Part shown: positions 7,475-15,688 of the stretch, one piece after another
How positions within the stretch are numbered: position 1 is the stretch's first letter
How the letters are laid out: each line of letters opens with the position of its first letter
Origin: Scalindua_A sp046757465
GTDB lineage: Bacteria > Planctomycetota > Brocadiia > Brocadiales > Scalinduaceae
Length of the DNA stretch: 24,144 bases
Direction of reading: 5' to 3'
NCBI GenBank assembly: GCA_046757465.1
Contig: JBHHYH010000049.1
Location: 1-24,144 of the forward strand
Program-made: the position numbers and the translations under genes
Notes under the pieces: generated by a model
What the model was told of the DNA's origin: nothing
Database searches by the model: none
The model's input: the letters and a program-made list of their open reading frames with translations, nothing else

Positions 7475-8620
7475 ATGCTGACATTTACCACCGCTGGTGA
7501 ATCACATGGAAAGTGTCTGATTGCCATAGTTAATGGATTTCCCGCAGGAATTAAATTGGATGAGTCAGTCATTAATAAGAACCTAAAAAGACGGCAGGGA
7601 GGCTATGGCAGGGGTGGGAGAATGCAGATTGAGAGCGACAGGGTGTGTGTTTTATCGGGTACAAGGAAAAAGATGACTATAGGAAGTCCCATCTGTTTAA
7701 AAATCGAAAATAAAGATTTCAAAATAGACACTTTACCTGATGTTACAAGGCCAAGGCCGGGTCATGCAGACTTAGCCGGAATTATCAAATATGGTCAAAG
7801 AGACGTAAGAAATATTCTTGAAAGGGCAAGCGCAAGGGAAACTGCTGCAAGAGTTGCAGTTGGAGCTCTGGCAAAGATTTTGCTTTCAAAGTTTAATATA
7901 AAAGCATTGGGCTACGTGAAAGACATTGGAGGCATAAACTCAAAAAAAATCATAAAAGATCCAGATGAGTTATTAAAAAAGAGAGACAAAAGTAAAGTCT
8001 ATTGCCCTGATGAGTTGGCAGAGGAGAAAATGATAAAAAAAATAGATGAGGCCAAAAGAAAAGGAGATTCTCTGGGTGGAGTCATAGAGATAATGGTGTT
8101 TGGGACTCCACCGGGCTTGGGAAGCCACACACAGTGGGATTTGCGATTAGACGGAATTTTAGCAAAGGCTCTAATGTCTGTTCAGGCAATAAAAGGAGTC
8201 GAGTTTGGTCTGGGACTTAATTTTTCAAAGAAGTTTGGTTCTCAGGTACATGATGAGATATTTTATCATAGAAATACTAAAGGTGTTTCAGCTACAGGTG
8301 GTTTCAAAAGGAAAACTAATAATGCTGGTGGAATTGAAGGTGGCATGTCAAATGGTGAGGTAATAATTGCCAGGGCAGTTATGAAGCCTATTCCTACACT
8401 AAAGAATCCCTTAAGCTCCGTGGATATCTTAACTAAAAAGCCAGTAAGCGCATCAACAGAACGCTCTGATATCTGTGCAGTGCCTGCCGCATCCGTAGTT
8501 TGTGAAGCTGTTGTTGCCTTTGAAATAGCCCGATGCTTTATGGAGAAATTTGGTGGCGATAGTATTAATGAAGTGACTCGAAACTACGAAGGCTACTTGA
8601 ATCAAATCAGTGAGTTATAA
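7475..8620 (+). CDS. aroC: Chorismate synthase
   Basis: Last common step of the shikimate pathway, converting EPSP to chorismate with reduced FMN; cytoplasmic. Signature regions are intact: GESHG (residues 8-12), RRQGGYGRGGRM (39-50), RPRPGHADLAGIIKYG followed by DVRNILERASARETAARVAVGALAK, and GGFKRKTNNAGGIEGGMSNG, ending with the KPIPTL segment. The 381-residue length is normal for the bacterial enzyme. The start at 7475 is supported by GAAAGGTG eight bases upstream and by family alignment; the open frame could extend nine codons upstream with no family similarity. It is a single gene with its own promoter candidate, flanked by repeats. Confidence 0.97.
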   Translation: MLTFTTAGESHGKCLIAIVNGFPAGIKLDESVINKNLKRRQGGYGRGGRMQIESDRVCVLSGTRKKMTIGSPICLKIENKDFKIDTLPDVTRPRPGHADLAGIIKYGQRDVRNILERASARETAARVAVGALAKILLSKFNIKALGYVKDIGGINSKKIIKDPDELLKKRDKSKVYCPDELAEEKMIKKIDEAKRKGDSLGGVIEIMVFGTPPGLGSHTQWDLRLDGILAKALMSVQAIKGVEFGLGLNFSKKFGSQVHDEIFYHRNTKGVSATGGFKRKTNNAGGIEGGMSNGEVIIARAVMKPIPTLKNPLSSVDILTKKPVSASTERSDICAVPAASVVCEAVVAFEIARCFMEKFGGDSINEVTRNYEGYLNQISEL

Positions 8621-9002
8621 TATCTCACTTCTAGCTGTTAAACATAGAATTTGGCACCGTAACTCATTGTTTACCGCAGAAGTTCCTAAAATTGCTGCAT
8701 TATTTGGACTAAACCATTCACTATTACGTGAAATTGCCATAAACCCATCAGGTGTTTCATATTATTGTAGGGCTCGTTTCCCCCTGCCCGACCCGTCCGA
8801 ACGGCATTGGCAGGCGGGCGAACGAGCCTTGTCATGTCTGGTGTAAACATCAAAAGGCTGATGAAGGCATCAGCCTCTACATTTTCAGGCCTAATCACAC
8901 CTACCAACAATACTTAAAACGACAACTCTTTCCTACATTTAACATAACAACTTTAATGAAATAGTATAATCGAATTTATATTTTAGCTTGACCTCATGAG
9001 TA
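8621..9002. repeat. Intergenic region with palindromic repeats
   Basis: No gene is convincing here. GTAGGGCTCGTTT (8768-8780) has its inverse AACGAGCCT at 8821-8829, enclosing a GC-rich CTGCCCG...GGCAGGCGGGCG palindrome. A tight hairpin AGGCTGATG-aagg-CATCAGCCT follows at 8855-8876. These resemble the repeats at 11860-11900 and 15640-15670. The last 100 bases are AT-rich and probably hold the promoter of the ChrB-type gene. Confidence 0.65.
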
Positions 9003-10028
9003 ATGGTTGTTACAAATATTAGTAACATGAGCAAATATAAAAAAGATTATAAGTGGCTTTTGCTGATTTACAATTTACCTCCTAAACCTTCAAGAAGCAG
9101 GGTAAGTATCTGGAGAAGCTTGAAGAGCCTTGGTGCGGTCTCTTTAAAACAATCAGTTTATATTCTCCCATTCAACTCCGAGACTTATGAAAACTTTCAA
9201 TGGTTATGTCAGGAAATCCAGACCATGAAAGGTGAGGCTACGCTTGTAAAAGTAACAAACATAGAAAATCTTAAAGATAAAGACGTAATCAAATTATTCA
9301 ATAAGGCAAGGGATGAAGATTATAGGTTTATTATTAATAAATTCGTAGCGTTTTCGAAAAAGGTATTGGCAGCTAGCAATCAGGGAATTGAGAATCAGTT
9401 GAAGTTAAGGGACGAATTAAAGGTGATTGCGAATCAACTAAATACAACAAAAGAAATCGATTATTTCAAATCCCCTTTATCTCAAAAGGCACAAAACAAC
9501 TTCAATACAAGTACGAAGCATATAACTCAAATTCTAAATCAGATTACGACTTCTACTGGCAAGAAAATATTAGAGAAAGAAACATTGAGAAAAAAAGATT
9601 TTCAAGGGAAAAAATGGGTTACGAGAAAGAGGCCCCATGTGGATAGGATAGCTACTGCATGGTTAATAAAAAGATTTATTGACCCAAAAGCCAAATTTAC
9701 ATTTGTGCATGAAGATACTGCTAAAATAAACGGAATTCCTTTTGATATGTACCATGGAGAATTCAGTCATCAGGGTGATAACTGCACATTTGAAACTATA
9801 TTAAATCGTTTTAATATAAAGGATAAAACCCTTAAAAACATTGCAGAAATAGTGCACGATATTGACTTAAAGGATGAAAAGTTTGATATAAATGAAGCTA
9901 AAGGTATAGATTGCATCCTGCGAGGTCTAATGGAAAGAGTTAAGAATGATAACGAATTGCTTAAAAAAGGATTTGAGGTATTTGAGTCTTTATACGAAGA
10001 ACTTAACAAACATAAACATTTACCATAA
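9003..10028 (+). CDS. ChrB-family (chromate resistance) protein
   Basis: Two regions match ChrB. The N-terminal part has YKWLLLIYNLPPKPSRSRVS and WRSLKSLGAVSLKQSVYILP. The C-terminal ChrB domain, from about residue 202, has WVTRKRPHVDRIATAWLIKR, FIDPKAKFTFV, FSHQGDNCTFE and the IVHDIDLKDEKF to GIDCILRG segment, which carries conserved His and Asp residues. ChrB proteins are known as chromate-responsive regulators or accessory proteins, usually beside the ChrA exporter; no ChrA is present here. The middle (about 95-195) is a Gln/Lys/Asn-rich helical linker. The start is uncertain: ATG 9003 or ATG 9027, neither with a good ribosome site. Only 43 bases separate it from the next gene, so a common transcript is plausible and its role may be linked to the envelope cluster. 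Confidence 0.88.
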   Translation: MVVTNISNMSKYKKDYKWLLLIYNLPPKPSRSRVSIWRSLKSLGAVSLKQSVYILPFNSETYENFQWLCQEIQTMKGEATLVKVTNIENLKDKDVIKLFNKARDEDYRFIINKFVAFSKKVLAASNQGIENQLKLRDELKVIANQLNTTKEIDYFKSPLSQKAQNNFNTSTKHITQILNQITTSTGKKILEKETLRKKDFQGKKWVTRKRPHVDRIATAWLIKRFIDPKAKFTFVHEDTAKINGIPFDMYHGEFSHQGDNCTFETILNRFNIKDKTLKNIAEIVHDIDLKDEKFDINEAKGIDCILRGLMERVKNDNELLKKGFEVFESLYEELNKHKHLP

Positions 10029-10071
10029 AACCTTAGCCAAAAGTAAATATATTCAAAACAGGAGGTGCGGC

Positions 10072-10941
10072 ATGAAAAAATTTGTAATATCAGTACTCGT
10101 TTTATTGTCTTTTTGCTCAAAATATGGATTGGGTTCCGAATCTACGCCTCTTATCTGGGAGTCATCCTATACGAAGACTCCACCAACCATTGATGGGAAA
10201 ATGGATGAGATTTGGGGGGAAGCTAAACCCCTCACTGTTACGGTAAGGGAAGCAATAGGCGGCCATAACCCAAAGCCGGTAGTCCTTCGCGCCCTCCATA
10301 CCGACGATAACTTTTATGTAATGGCTCAATGGCCTGACGAAACTAAGAGTGATATGCGTAATCCGTATGTGTGGAATGTCGAAAAGAAAGACTACGAACG
10401 TCCGTCAATGCCTGATGATCAGTTTGCTATAGAATTTCCTATGACAGGGGCATTTGACACTCGTATGTTGACACTAGTTCACGAGTATACAGCAGACGTA
10501 TGGCACTGGAAGGCCGGGCGTGGTAATCCCGTCGGTTGGGTGGATGATAAACGGCACATCATCAGTCAAAAGCCAGACTATGGCGGGCTTGAATACTCAA
10601 TGGGTGGTCATGGAAAGGTGTATATAGCACGTATCCCGGATGAAGGTAAATCTTCTTATTACTTGAAACCCAAACCATTAGCTTTTGAGGGAAATGTAGT
10701 AGATTCCTTTAAACATAGGCAGCCCAGCGGCAGTCTTGCTGATGTTCGAGGCAAAGGATTACATGATGGAAAGACATGGGCGCTGGAGATGTCTCGCAAG
10801 TTCAATACAGGCCACAATGATGATACTGTGATTGATTCAACTAAGGATAATATCTGTGCCATTGCAGTCCTCAATGACGAACTCTACTGGGAACACTCTG
10901 TCTCCTCAGTGATTATCTTACGATTATCAGGAAATAAATAG
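10072..10941 (+). CDS. Secreted ethylbenzene dehydrogenase-related (EB_dh) haem-binding protein
   Basis: The product has a signal peptide (MKKFVISVLVLLSFCSKYG) with likely cleavage around residues 20-23. It then has a beta-rich domain of the EB_dh type: PPTIDGKMDEIWGEAKPLTV, VVLRALHTDDNFYVMAQWPD, DDQFAIEFPM, a TADVWHWKAGR segment and the C-terminal DGKTWALEMSRKFNTG. In ethylbenzene/DMSO-reductase-type enzymes this domain is the gamma subunit holding a b-type haem through Met and Lys ligands; several Met and Lys residues could serve, and I cannot assign them. No catalytic molybdenum or Fe-S subunit lies nearby, so this may be a free-standing periplasmic haem protein. The start at 10072 follows a strong AGGAGGTG at 10060-10067. 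The next gene begins 13 bases after its stop. Confidence 0.85.
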   Translation: MKKFVISVLVLLSFCSKYGLGSESTPLIWESSYTKTPPTIDGKMDEIWGEAKPLTVTVREAIGGHNPKPVVLRALHTDDNFYVMAQWPDETKSDMRNPYVWNVEKKDYERPSMPDDQFAIEFPMTGAFDTRMLTLVHEYTADVWHWKAGRGNPVGWVDDKRHIISQKPDYGGLEYSMGGHGKVYIARIPDEGKSSYYLKPKPLAFEGNVVDSFKHRQPSGSLADVRGKGLHDGKTWALEMSRKFNTGHNDDTVIDSTKDNICAIAVLNDELYWEHSVSSVIILRLSGNK

Positions 10942-10954
10942 GAGGGATAGCGAT

Positions 10955-11671
10955 ATGAAAAAGACAATAATATTTGAAATTTTCGTTTTGTTTTTTTTCT
11001 TAAATTTCGGATGTTATGGAAACCGTGAGGAAGACTACGGTGAGAGTGAAGGAAGTGAATATGGAAACGAACAAATTGCCCACAAAGGGCAAACCCATTT
11101 ATGGGATTTTGAAAGTGATGAAATCAAGAAGATACCAGAGGGTTTTTCGAGTCAAATGACAGGCAAAGATGGGTTAGGGAAATGGGAAGTAATTGGAGAC
11201 GAAACAGCTCCGAGCACGCCCAATGCCCTTGCACAGACATCTCAGGAATATTTTGGTTATCATTTCAATATGGCGATTAATGAAAAAGAAACCTATGAAG
11301 ATTTAGAATTGATTGTAAAATTTAAGGGAGTCAAAGGAAGGGAAGATCAGGGCGGAGGCCCAGTATGGCGTTATCAGGATGCCAATAACTATTATATTGC
11401 AAGGGCTAACCCTCTGGAGAATAATTTCAGGGTTTACAAGGTAGTTAATGGCAATCGCATTCAAATGGATTCTGCTCGTCTAAAGGTAACCAGTAATGAG
11501 TGGCATACGATTAAGATTGTCGTCCGAAAAGATCAAATCCAATGCTTCTACGATGGCCAGCCTTGTTTAGAAGTAACAGATGATACCTTTCAAAGAGGCA
11601 AAATCGGCCTCTGGACAAAGGCTGATGCTGTGACCTATTTCGACGATCTTGAAGTCAGGCCAATAGAATAA
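10955..11671 (+). CDS. Lipoprotein with concanavalin-like jelly-roll domain (DUF1080-like)
   Basis: A lipoprotein signal ends in the lipobox-like LNFGC (Cys20), followed by an acidic linker. From about residue 45 there is a beta-sandwich domain: WDFESDEIKKIPEGFSS, WEVIGDETAPSTPNALAQTS, LIVKFKGVKG, GGGPVWRYQDANNYYIARAN, HTIKIVVRKDQIQCFYDGQP, GKIGLWTKADAVTYFDDLEV. This pattern fits the laminin-G/family-16-like jelly-roll fold (DUF1080, 3-keto-disaccharide hydrolase group), which often binds sugars or proteins; no catalytic residues are evident. The AGGAGGG ribosome site overlaps the stop of the EB_dh gene, so the two form a tight operon. Its stop codon overlaps the target duplication of the repeat element that follows. 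Confidence 0.8.
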   Translation: MKKTIIFEIFVLFFFLNFGCYGNREEDYGESEGSEYGNEQIAHKGQTHLWDFESDEIKKIPEGFSSQMTGKDGLGKWEVIGDETAPSTPNALAQTSQEYFGYHFNMAINEKETYEDLELIVKFKGVKGREDQGGGPVWRYQDANNYYIARANPLENNFRVYKVVNGNRIQMDSARLKVTSNEWHTIKIVVRKDQIQCFYDGQPCLEVTDDTFQRGKIGLWTKADAVTYFDDLEVRPIE

Positions 11672-11674
11672 GTA

Positions 11675-12018
11675 GTATCTGTTGCGGAAAACTGAAATGT
11701 CCAAAAATGTCATTTTTACCCCCACAGCTTGCTCGCCCTGTAGGCTACCAGAAGAGGCCCCTTTAGGGGGAAGGCCGTACGGGGCTAGCAGTGGGGGCTG
11801 AACCAGGTCCTGAAAAATGTCATGCTGAATTTATTTCAGCATCTCTTTCAGGATCTCCCCTGCCTGCCCGCCCGAACGGCGTTGCCGGGCGGGCAGGGCT
11901 GGGATTTCAAAATCTATATATATCAATTCTGAATCCCGTGTCGGATCTCGTAGTTGCTTCAAGGGGCGCCACAGGCGACAAGTTCAGGGTGACAATATAG
12001 TATTTCTGCAACAGAAAC
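11675..12018. mobile_element. MITE-like element with target duplication (344 bp)
   Basis: It starts GTATCTGTTGCGGAAA and ends TTTCTGCAACAGAAAC, an imperfect inverted repeat of the same family as 5306-5414. It is flanked by direct TAAGTA(G) at 11669-11674 and 12019-12024, a probable target-site duplication. The left copy includes the TAA stop of the lipoprotein gene. The interior is made of smaller palindromes: CCCCCAC...GTGGGGG, TCCTGAAA...TTTCAGGA around a GTCATGCTGAAT repeat, and CTGCCCGCCCG...CGGGCGGGCAG. No protein is encoded. Confidence 0.75.
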
Positions 12019-12074
12019 TAAGTAGAGACCGACAGAATAATCTAGCGTCTCATAATATATTCAGGGAGATTTTT

Positions 12075-12132
12075 GTAGGGTGGGCAATGTCGTGCCGAAG
12101 GACAGACCTGCCTTAGGCATGGCCCACCTTAC
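12075..12132. repeat. Palindromic repeat (GTAGGGTGGGC)
   Basis: GTAGGGTGGGC at 12075-12085 pairs with GCCCACCTTAC at 12122-12132; the loop itself contains GTCGTGCC...GGCAT. It belongs to the same general repeat type as 660-687 and lies just upstream of the binding-protein gene. Confidence 0.65.
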
Positions 12133-12163
12133 ATAGTCTTTCCTAAAAAGGAGATAGTTTACG

Positions 12164-13180
12164 ATGAAAAGTAGAATAATTTCTCATATTGTCTTTGTAG
12201 GACTTATGTCTTTAACTTTCATCACTGGATGTAGTCAAAAAGATACTAACGAAGTTGTAGTCTATGTCTCGGAAGATCAAGTCTTTTCTGAACCGATCTT
12301 GAGGGATTTTGAAGAGGATATGGGTATAAGAGTAAGGGCTGTTTATGATACAGAAGAGACAAAGAGCACAGGGGCGATGAATCGCCTTATTGCAGAAAAG
12401 GACAATCCACAGGCAGATGTATATTGGGCTAATGAGCCTATACGTACCATTGTATTAAAGCAGAAGGGGATATCTACATATTATTTCTCACCTAACGCTG
12501 AAGGAATTCCTACTAATTTTAAGGACCTGCAGGGATATTGGACCGGTTTTTCTGCGCGGGCAAGGGTCTTAATTGTAAATGCAGAAGAAGAGACACTCCA
12601 TTCCATCTTTGCCTATACCGATGAGAGATGGGAAAATAAAGGTGTGGTGGCAAACCCACTTTTTGGAACGACTACTTCCTGGGTCGCTGCACTCTTTACT
12701 ATCTGGGAGGAGGATAAGGCAAGAGATTTTATGGAAAGAATGAAGGAAAATGGAACAAAGATATCAACCAGTAATGGTGAGTCGACGATGCTGGTTGCTA
12801 ATAAGGAATTTGTATTCAGCCTTGTTGACAGTGACGACGCTGCAAATGCAATAAGGGATGGGAAACCTGTCAGGCAGATTTATCCTGATCAGGAAGAAGG
12901 AGAACTGGGATGTCTTGTCTTGCCTAATGCAGCGGTCTTGATAAAGGGGGGGCCAAACCCCGAAAATGGCAAGAAGGTAATAGATTATCTCTTATCTCCT
13001 CAAACAGAACGCAAACTGGCCTTTGCTGATTGTGCACAGATTCCATTACATAAGGGCGTTGAAACCCCGAATGATGTCATAAAGATTGAAGAGTTAAAAT
13101 CTATGAACGTGAATTTTGAGGCTGTAGCAAGGAAACTTCAAGAGATTCAACCATACCTTAAAGAGTGGATGGGTTACTAA
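12164..13180 (+). CDS. ABC importer solute-binding lipoprotein (family 1, FbpA-like)
   Basis: A lipoprotein signal with lipobox FITGC (Cys23) is followed by a type II periplasmic-binding fold. It shows VVVYVSEDQVFSEPILRDFE, NPQADVYWANEP, WTGFSARARVLIVNA, FGTTTSWVAALF, the segment FSLVDSDDAANAIRDGKPV (218-236) and LVLPNAAVLIKGGPNPENGK. The fold and the permease partner match ferric-iron (FbpA/FutA) importers. Where classical FbpA proteins have an adjacent tyrosine pair for Fe(III), this one appears to have Asp222-Ser-Asp-Asp-Ala226, so the ligand may not be ferric iron. This is a motif reading, not a structural alignment. A good AAAGGAG precedes the ATG. Its permease is 570 bases downstream, across a broken GIY-YIG gene and repeats. 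Confidence 0.88.
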   Translation: MKSRIISHIVFVGLMSLTFITGCSQKDTNEVVVYVSEDQVFSEPILRDFEEDMGIRVRAVYDTEETKSTGAMNRLIAEKDNPQADVYWANEPIRTIVLKQKGISTYYFSPNAEGIPTNFKDLQGYWTGFSARARVLIVNAEEETLHSIFAYTDERWENKGVVANPLFGTTTSWVAALFTIWEEDKARDFMERMKENGTKISTSNGESTMLVANKEFVFSLVDSDDAANAIRDGKPVRQIYPDQEEGELGCLVLPNAAVLIKGGPNPENGKKVIDYLLSPQTERKLAFADCAQIPLHKGVETPNDVIKIEELKSMNVNFEAVARKLQEIQPYLKEWMGY

Positions 13181-13193
13181 TTTTACACATACA

Positions 13194-13636
13194 TGTCATT
13201 TCGACCCCTTCACTATGTCATTCTGAGCATAAGCGAAGAATCTATTTTATGTATCGTTCAGGGCAGGCTCCGGGAGAAATCCCTGTTTCGACGGGTGGAG
13301 AAATCTTGTGCCTAGATACGGAAGTTATTATGTTTATTTGCTTACAATAAAGTAATGTATGTGGGAGTAACCAATAACTTGGAGCGTCGGATTTATGAAC
13401 ACAAAAGTAAGTTAGTCAAAGGATTTACTAAAAAGTACAATGTGAACAAGCTAGTTTATTTTGCAGAAACCCGAGATGTGATTGCTGCTATTGCCAGAGA
13501 AAGGGAAATTAAGAAATGGCGAAGAGAGAAGAAGAATCAATTGGTGAACCAGCTGAATCCAACATGGAAGGACTTAAGTTTAGAATGGTGAGAATTTTAA
13601 ATAAAATAAGGATTTCTCCATACAGTCGAAATGACA
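13194..13636. repeat. Inverted repeats bracketing the broken GIY-YIG gene
   Basis: TGTCATTTCGAC at 13194-13205 recurs exactly, inverted, at 13625-13636. Between them are more copies of the GTCATTCTGAG...GAAGAATCT repeat type (about 13218-13243) and GAGAAATC motifs, then the GIY-YIG remnant. The arrangement looks like one unit in which a nuclease gene is carried by palindromic repeat ends. Confidence 0.55.
13308..13591 (+). pseudogene. GIY-YIG endonuclease-like gene, frameshifted
   Basis: Reading from a GTG at 13308 gives MPRYGSYYVYLLT, the first strand of a GIY-YIG domain, but then IK and a stop at 13353. One base off, the frame from 13346 reads NKVMYVGVTNNLERRIYEH and continues in the normal family pattern (KGFTKKYNVNKLVYF, AIAREREIKKWRREKK, LNPTW) to the stop at 13591. 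A small deletion in the A-rich stretch cttacaataaa explains the break; a few residues between TNK and VMY may also be missing. Single-domain GIY-YIG proteins of this kind are small (about 85-100 residues) and scattered in bacterial genomes. A shortened product from the ATG at 13355 is possible but would lack the first strand. Confidence 0.75.
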
Positions 13637-13646
13637 GTAAACTATA

Positions 13647-13720
13647 TGTCATTTCGAGCACAGCGAGAAATCTTGAATTCAAGCAAATGCAAAAAGATCT
13701 CTCCCTTTTGTCGAGATGAT
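13647..13720. repeat. Palindromic repeat (TGTCATTTCGAG...)
   Basis: TGTCATTTCGAGCACAGCGA and the following GAAATCT are mirrored imperfectly by AGATCTCTCCC...GTCGAGATGAT to 13720, a typical REP-like palindrome directly upstream of the permease gene. Confidence 0.6.
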
Positions 13721-13749
13721 ATGTTAATCAAGAAGTATTGAACTGAAAA

Positions 13750-15330
13750 ATGGCTAAAAGGTTCACTTTATATATTACGATATTTTTATTGGTGGGAATA
13801 GGACTTGCCCCTGTTGCCTCCATGTTAATTAAATCTCTATTTGTTGATGGCGGATTATCACTACAGAATTATGGAACGTTGTTTCAGTCAAATAGAGAAT
13901 GGAGACTATTATTTAACAGCCTTGCCCTGGCAGGTGCAACAACACTCATAACAGTGTTATTAGGAGTCCCTCTTGGAACGCTTCTAGGAAAGACTGACCT
14001 CCCACTTAAAAGATTCTTTACGATACTTTTTGTAATTCCACTACTCATTCCATCATACATCCTGGCAATTGCATGGTTCTACTGCCTGGGTCGGTCCGGG
14101 ATTGTGGCAATGATATTTAATGCAGATGTTGGTGTTCTTACTTCGAATCTTCTTTTTGGCTTCACAGGCACACTTTTTGTGATGGTATCAGCGCTTCTCC
14201 CAATAGTTATCATACTAACTATAACTTATTTACGTATGGTTAATCCAAACCTGGAAGAGGCTGCAATGCTTTATGGCCGGTGGACTACAGTCTTGAGAAA
14301 AATAACCATTCCACTCATAACCCCTGGTATAGCCCTTGCAAGCCTCATTGTCTTTATCCTCACTCTTGGTGAATTTGGTGTGCCATCTTCGCTACATTTT
14401 GATGTCTATCCTGTTGAATCATTTACACAGTTTTCGGCATTTTACAATTTTAATACTGCTACTGCAGCGGCAATACCCCTGGGAATAATTACACTTGTTG
14501 TCTTAATTATAGAACGGGTTTTTTTACGTAAGAAGACATTTATATTCAGGACAGTGGGAACAGGACAAAAAATAATAACGATACGTCTTGGGAAGACAAA
14601 ACCATTTTTCATTGCCGCTGTAAGTTTACTTGTCTGCTTTTTGATTATAGTTCCTTTAGGTGTATTGTTGCATAAATCTGTCTCTATTTCTGCATATACT
14701 GAGGCATTTGTTCGTTCAATCGGTAGTATTATGAGGAGTCTGGTTTATGCCTCAATTGGCGCTACATGCCTCGTCGTATTTGGTTTTTTTCTTGGTTATA
14801 TTCTTGAGCGCAAGGCTGTTCGCCTATCCTATGCCGCAGACTCTATAGCCATATTCTTGTTTGCTTTACCAGGTGCAGTAATAGGTATCGGATTGTCTAG
14901 TTTATGGAATACGCCGGAGACAAATTTTATATATGCATCTATGGGCATCATCATATTTGGTTATACCGCTCAATATACGGCACTGGGTGAAAGAATCATG
15001 GCTGCAACATTTTCTCATATATCACATTCAATGGAAGAGGCAGCTCAAATTGTTGGGGCAGGTTGGTTTCGTAGATTATCAGGCGTTCTGATTCCCATGG
15101 CAAAAAGGGGTATTGTTGCCACCTGGCTTATTTGCTTTATCTTCTGTTTAAGGGATATTGGTATTACCATGATGGTTTATCCTCCGGCTCACGATACACT
15201 CCCGGTGCGAATCTTCACCCTTATGGCAAATAGCCCTGAGGATGTTATCTCGGCCCTGTGCGTAATTATGATTACGATAACACTTTTACCACTTGGTGGA
15301 CTGGGATTGGTAAATAAATATATAACATAG
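13750..15330 (+). CDS. ABC importer double permease (FbpB/ThiP-like)
   Basis: A 526-residue inner-membrane protein with about 12 hydrophobic segments made of two fused permease halves. Each half carries the cytoplasmic EAA loop that contacts the ATPase: EEAAMLYGRWTTVLRKITIP (169-188) and EEAAQIVGAGWFRRLSGVLI (429-448). The fused layout is characteristic of ferric-iron (FbpB) and thiamine (ThiP) importers. It belongs with the binding lipoprotein upstream and the ATPase 358 bases downstream. The ribosome binding site is weak, and the start was chosen as the first ATG before the first membrane segment (LYITIFLLVGIGLAPVASML). Repeats upstream suggest that an originally compact operon has been pulled apart. 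Confidence 0.9.
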   Translation: MAKRFTLYITIFLLVGIGLAPVASMLIKSLFVDGGLSLQNYGTLFQSNREWRLLFNSLALAGATTLITVLLGVPLGTLLGKTDLPLKRFFTILFVIPLLIPSYILAIAWFYCLGRSGIVAMIFNADVGVLTSNLLFGFTGTLFVMVSALLPIVIILTITYLRMVNPNLEEAAMLYGRWTTVLRKITIPLITPGIALASLIVFILTLGEFGVPSSLHFDVYPVESFTQFSAFYNFNTATAAAIPLGIITLVVLIIERVFLRKKTFIFRTVGTGQKIITIRLGKTKPFFIAAVSLLVCFLIIVPLGVLLHKSVSISAYTEAFVRSIGSIMRSLVYASIGATCLVVFGFFLGYILERKAVRLSYAADSIAIFLFALPGAVIGIGLSSLWNTPETNFIYASMGIIIFGYTAQYTALGERIMAATFSHISHSMEEAAQIVGAGWFRRLSGVLIPMAKRGIVATWLICFIFCLRDIGITMMVYPPAHDTLPVRIFTLMANSPEDVISALCVIMITITLLPLGGLGLVNKYIT

Positions 15331-15688
15331 CTCGGCAAGCTACAAACAAAATAATAAAATACGAATATCGAATATCTTTACCCTGTTAAATTATTTAGGA
15401 TGATGTGATTACAGCTTTCAAAAGTCGTATTTTTTATAAAAGCCAATTAAAATGCAGGATATATATTTAACAGGGCAAGCAAAACCGAATGACCAAAATT
15501 AAAATGTTACAAAACAGGAATTTCTTCATAAATTCGGTGTATACTAACAAACTGTAGCGGAATGGCTTTAGCCTTCCATTTATACACTTAGACATGGTAA
15601 TGGAAACCTGAAGGTTTCCGCTACGTCTTAATTAAATGACATTGCTGCCGACAGGCAGGGGTAGGCAGGTGTGGCTGAAGGTACAAAA
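15331..15688. repeat. Intergenic region with two inverted-repeat elements
   Basis: CCCTGTTAAAT at 15381-15391 is mirrored exactly at 15475-15485, bounding a 105-bp AT-rich element. GTAGCGGAA at 15554-15562 is mirrored by TTCCGCTAC at 15616-15624, a compact REP with inner palindromes (GGCTTTAGCC; CCTGAAGG). A short GC-rich CTGCCGACAGGCAG motif sits at about 15643-15657, just before the ATPase gene. No gene is present. Confidence 0.7.

Noticed and set aside
8610..8964. Several frames of about 75 codons between aroC and the ChrB-type gene
   Set aside because: They run through inverted repeats (8768-8829 and 8855-8876) and have no protein-like features or start signals.
11791..12000. 69-codon frame inside the repeat element
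   Set aside because: The sequence is translated from nested palindromes of the MITE; a protein is unlikely.
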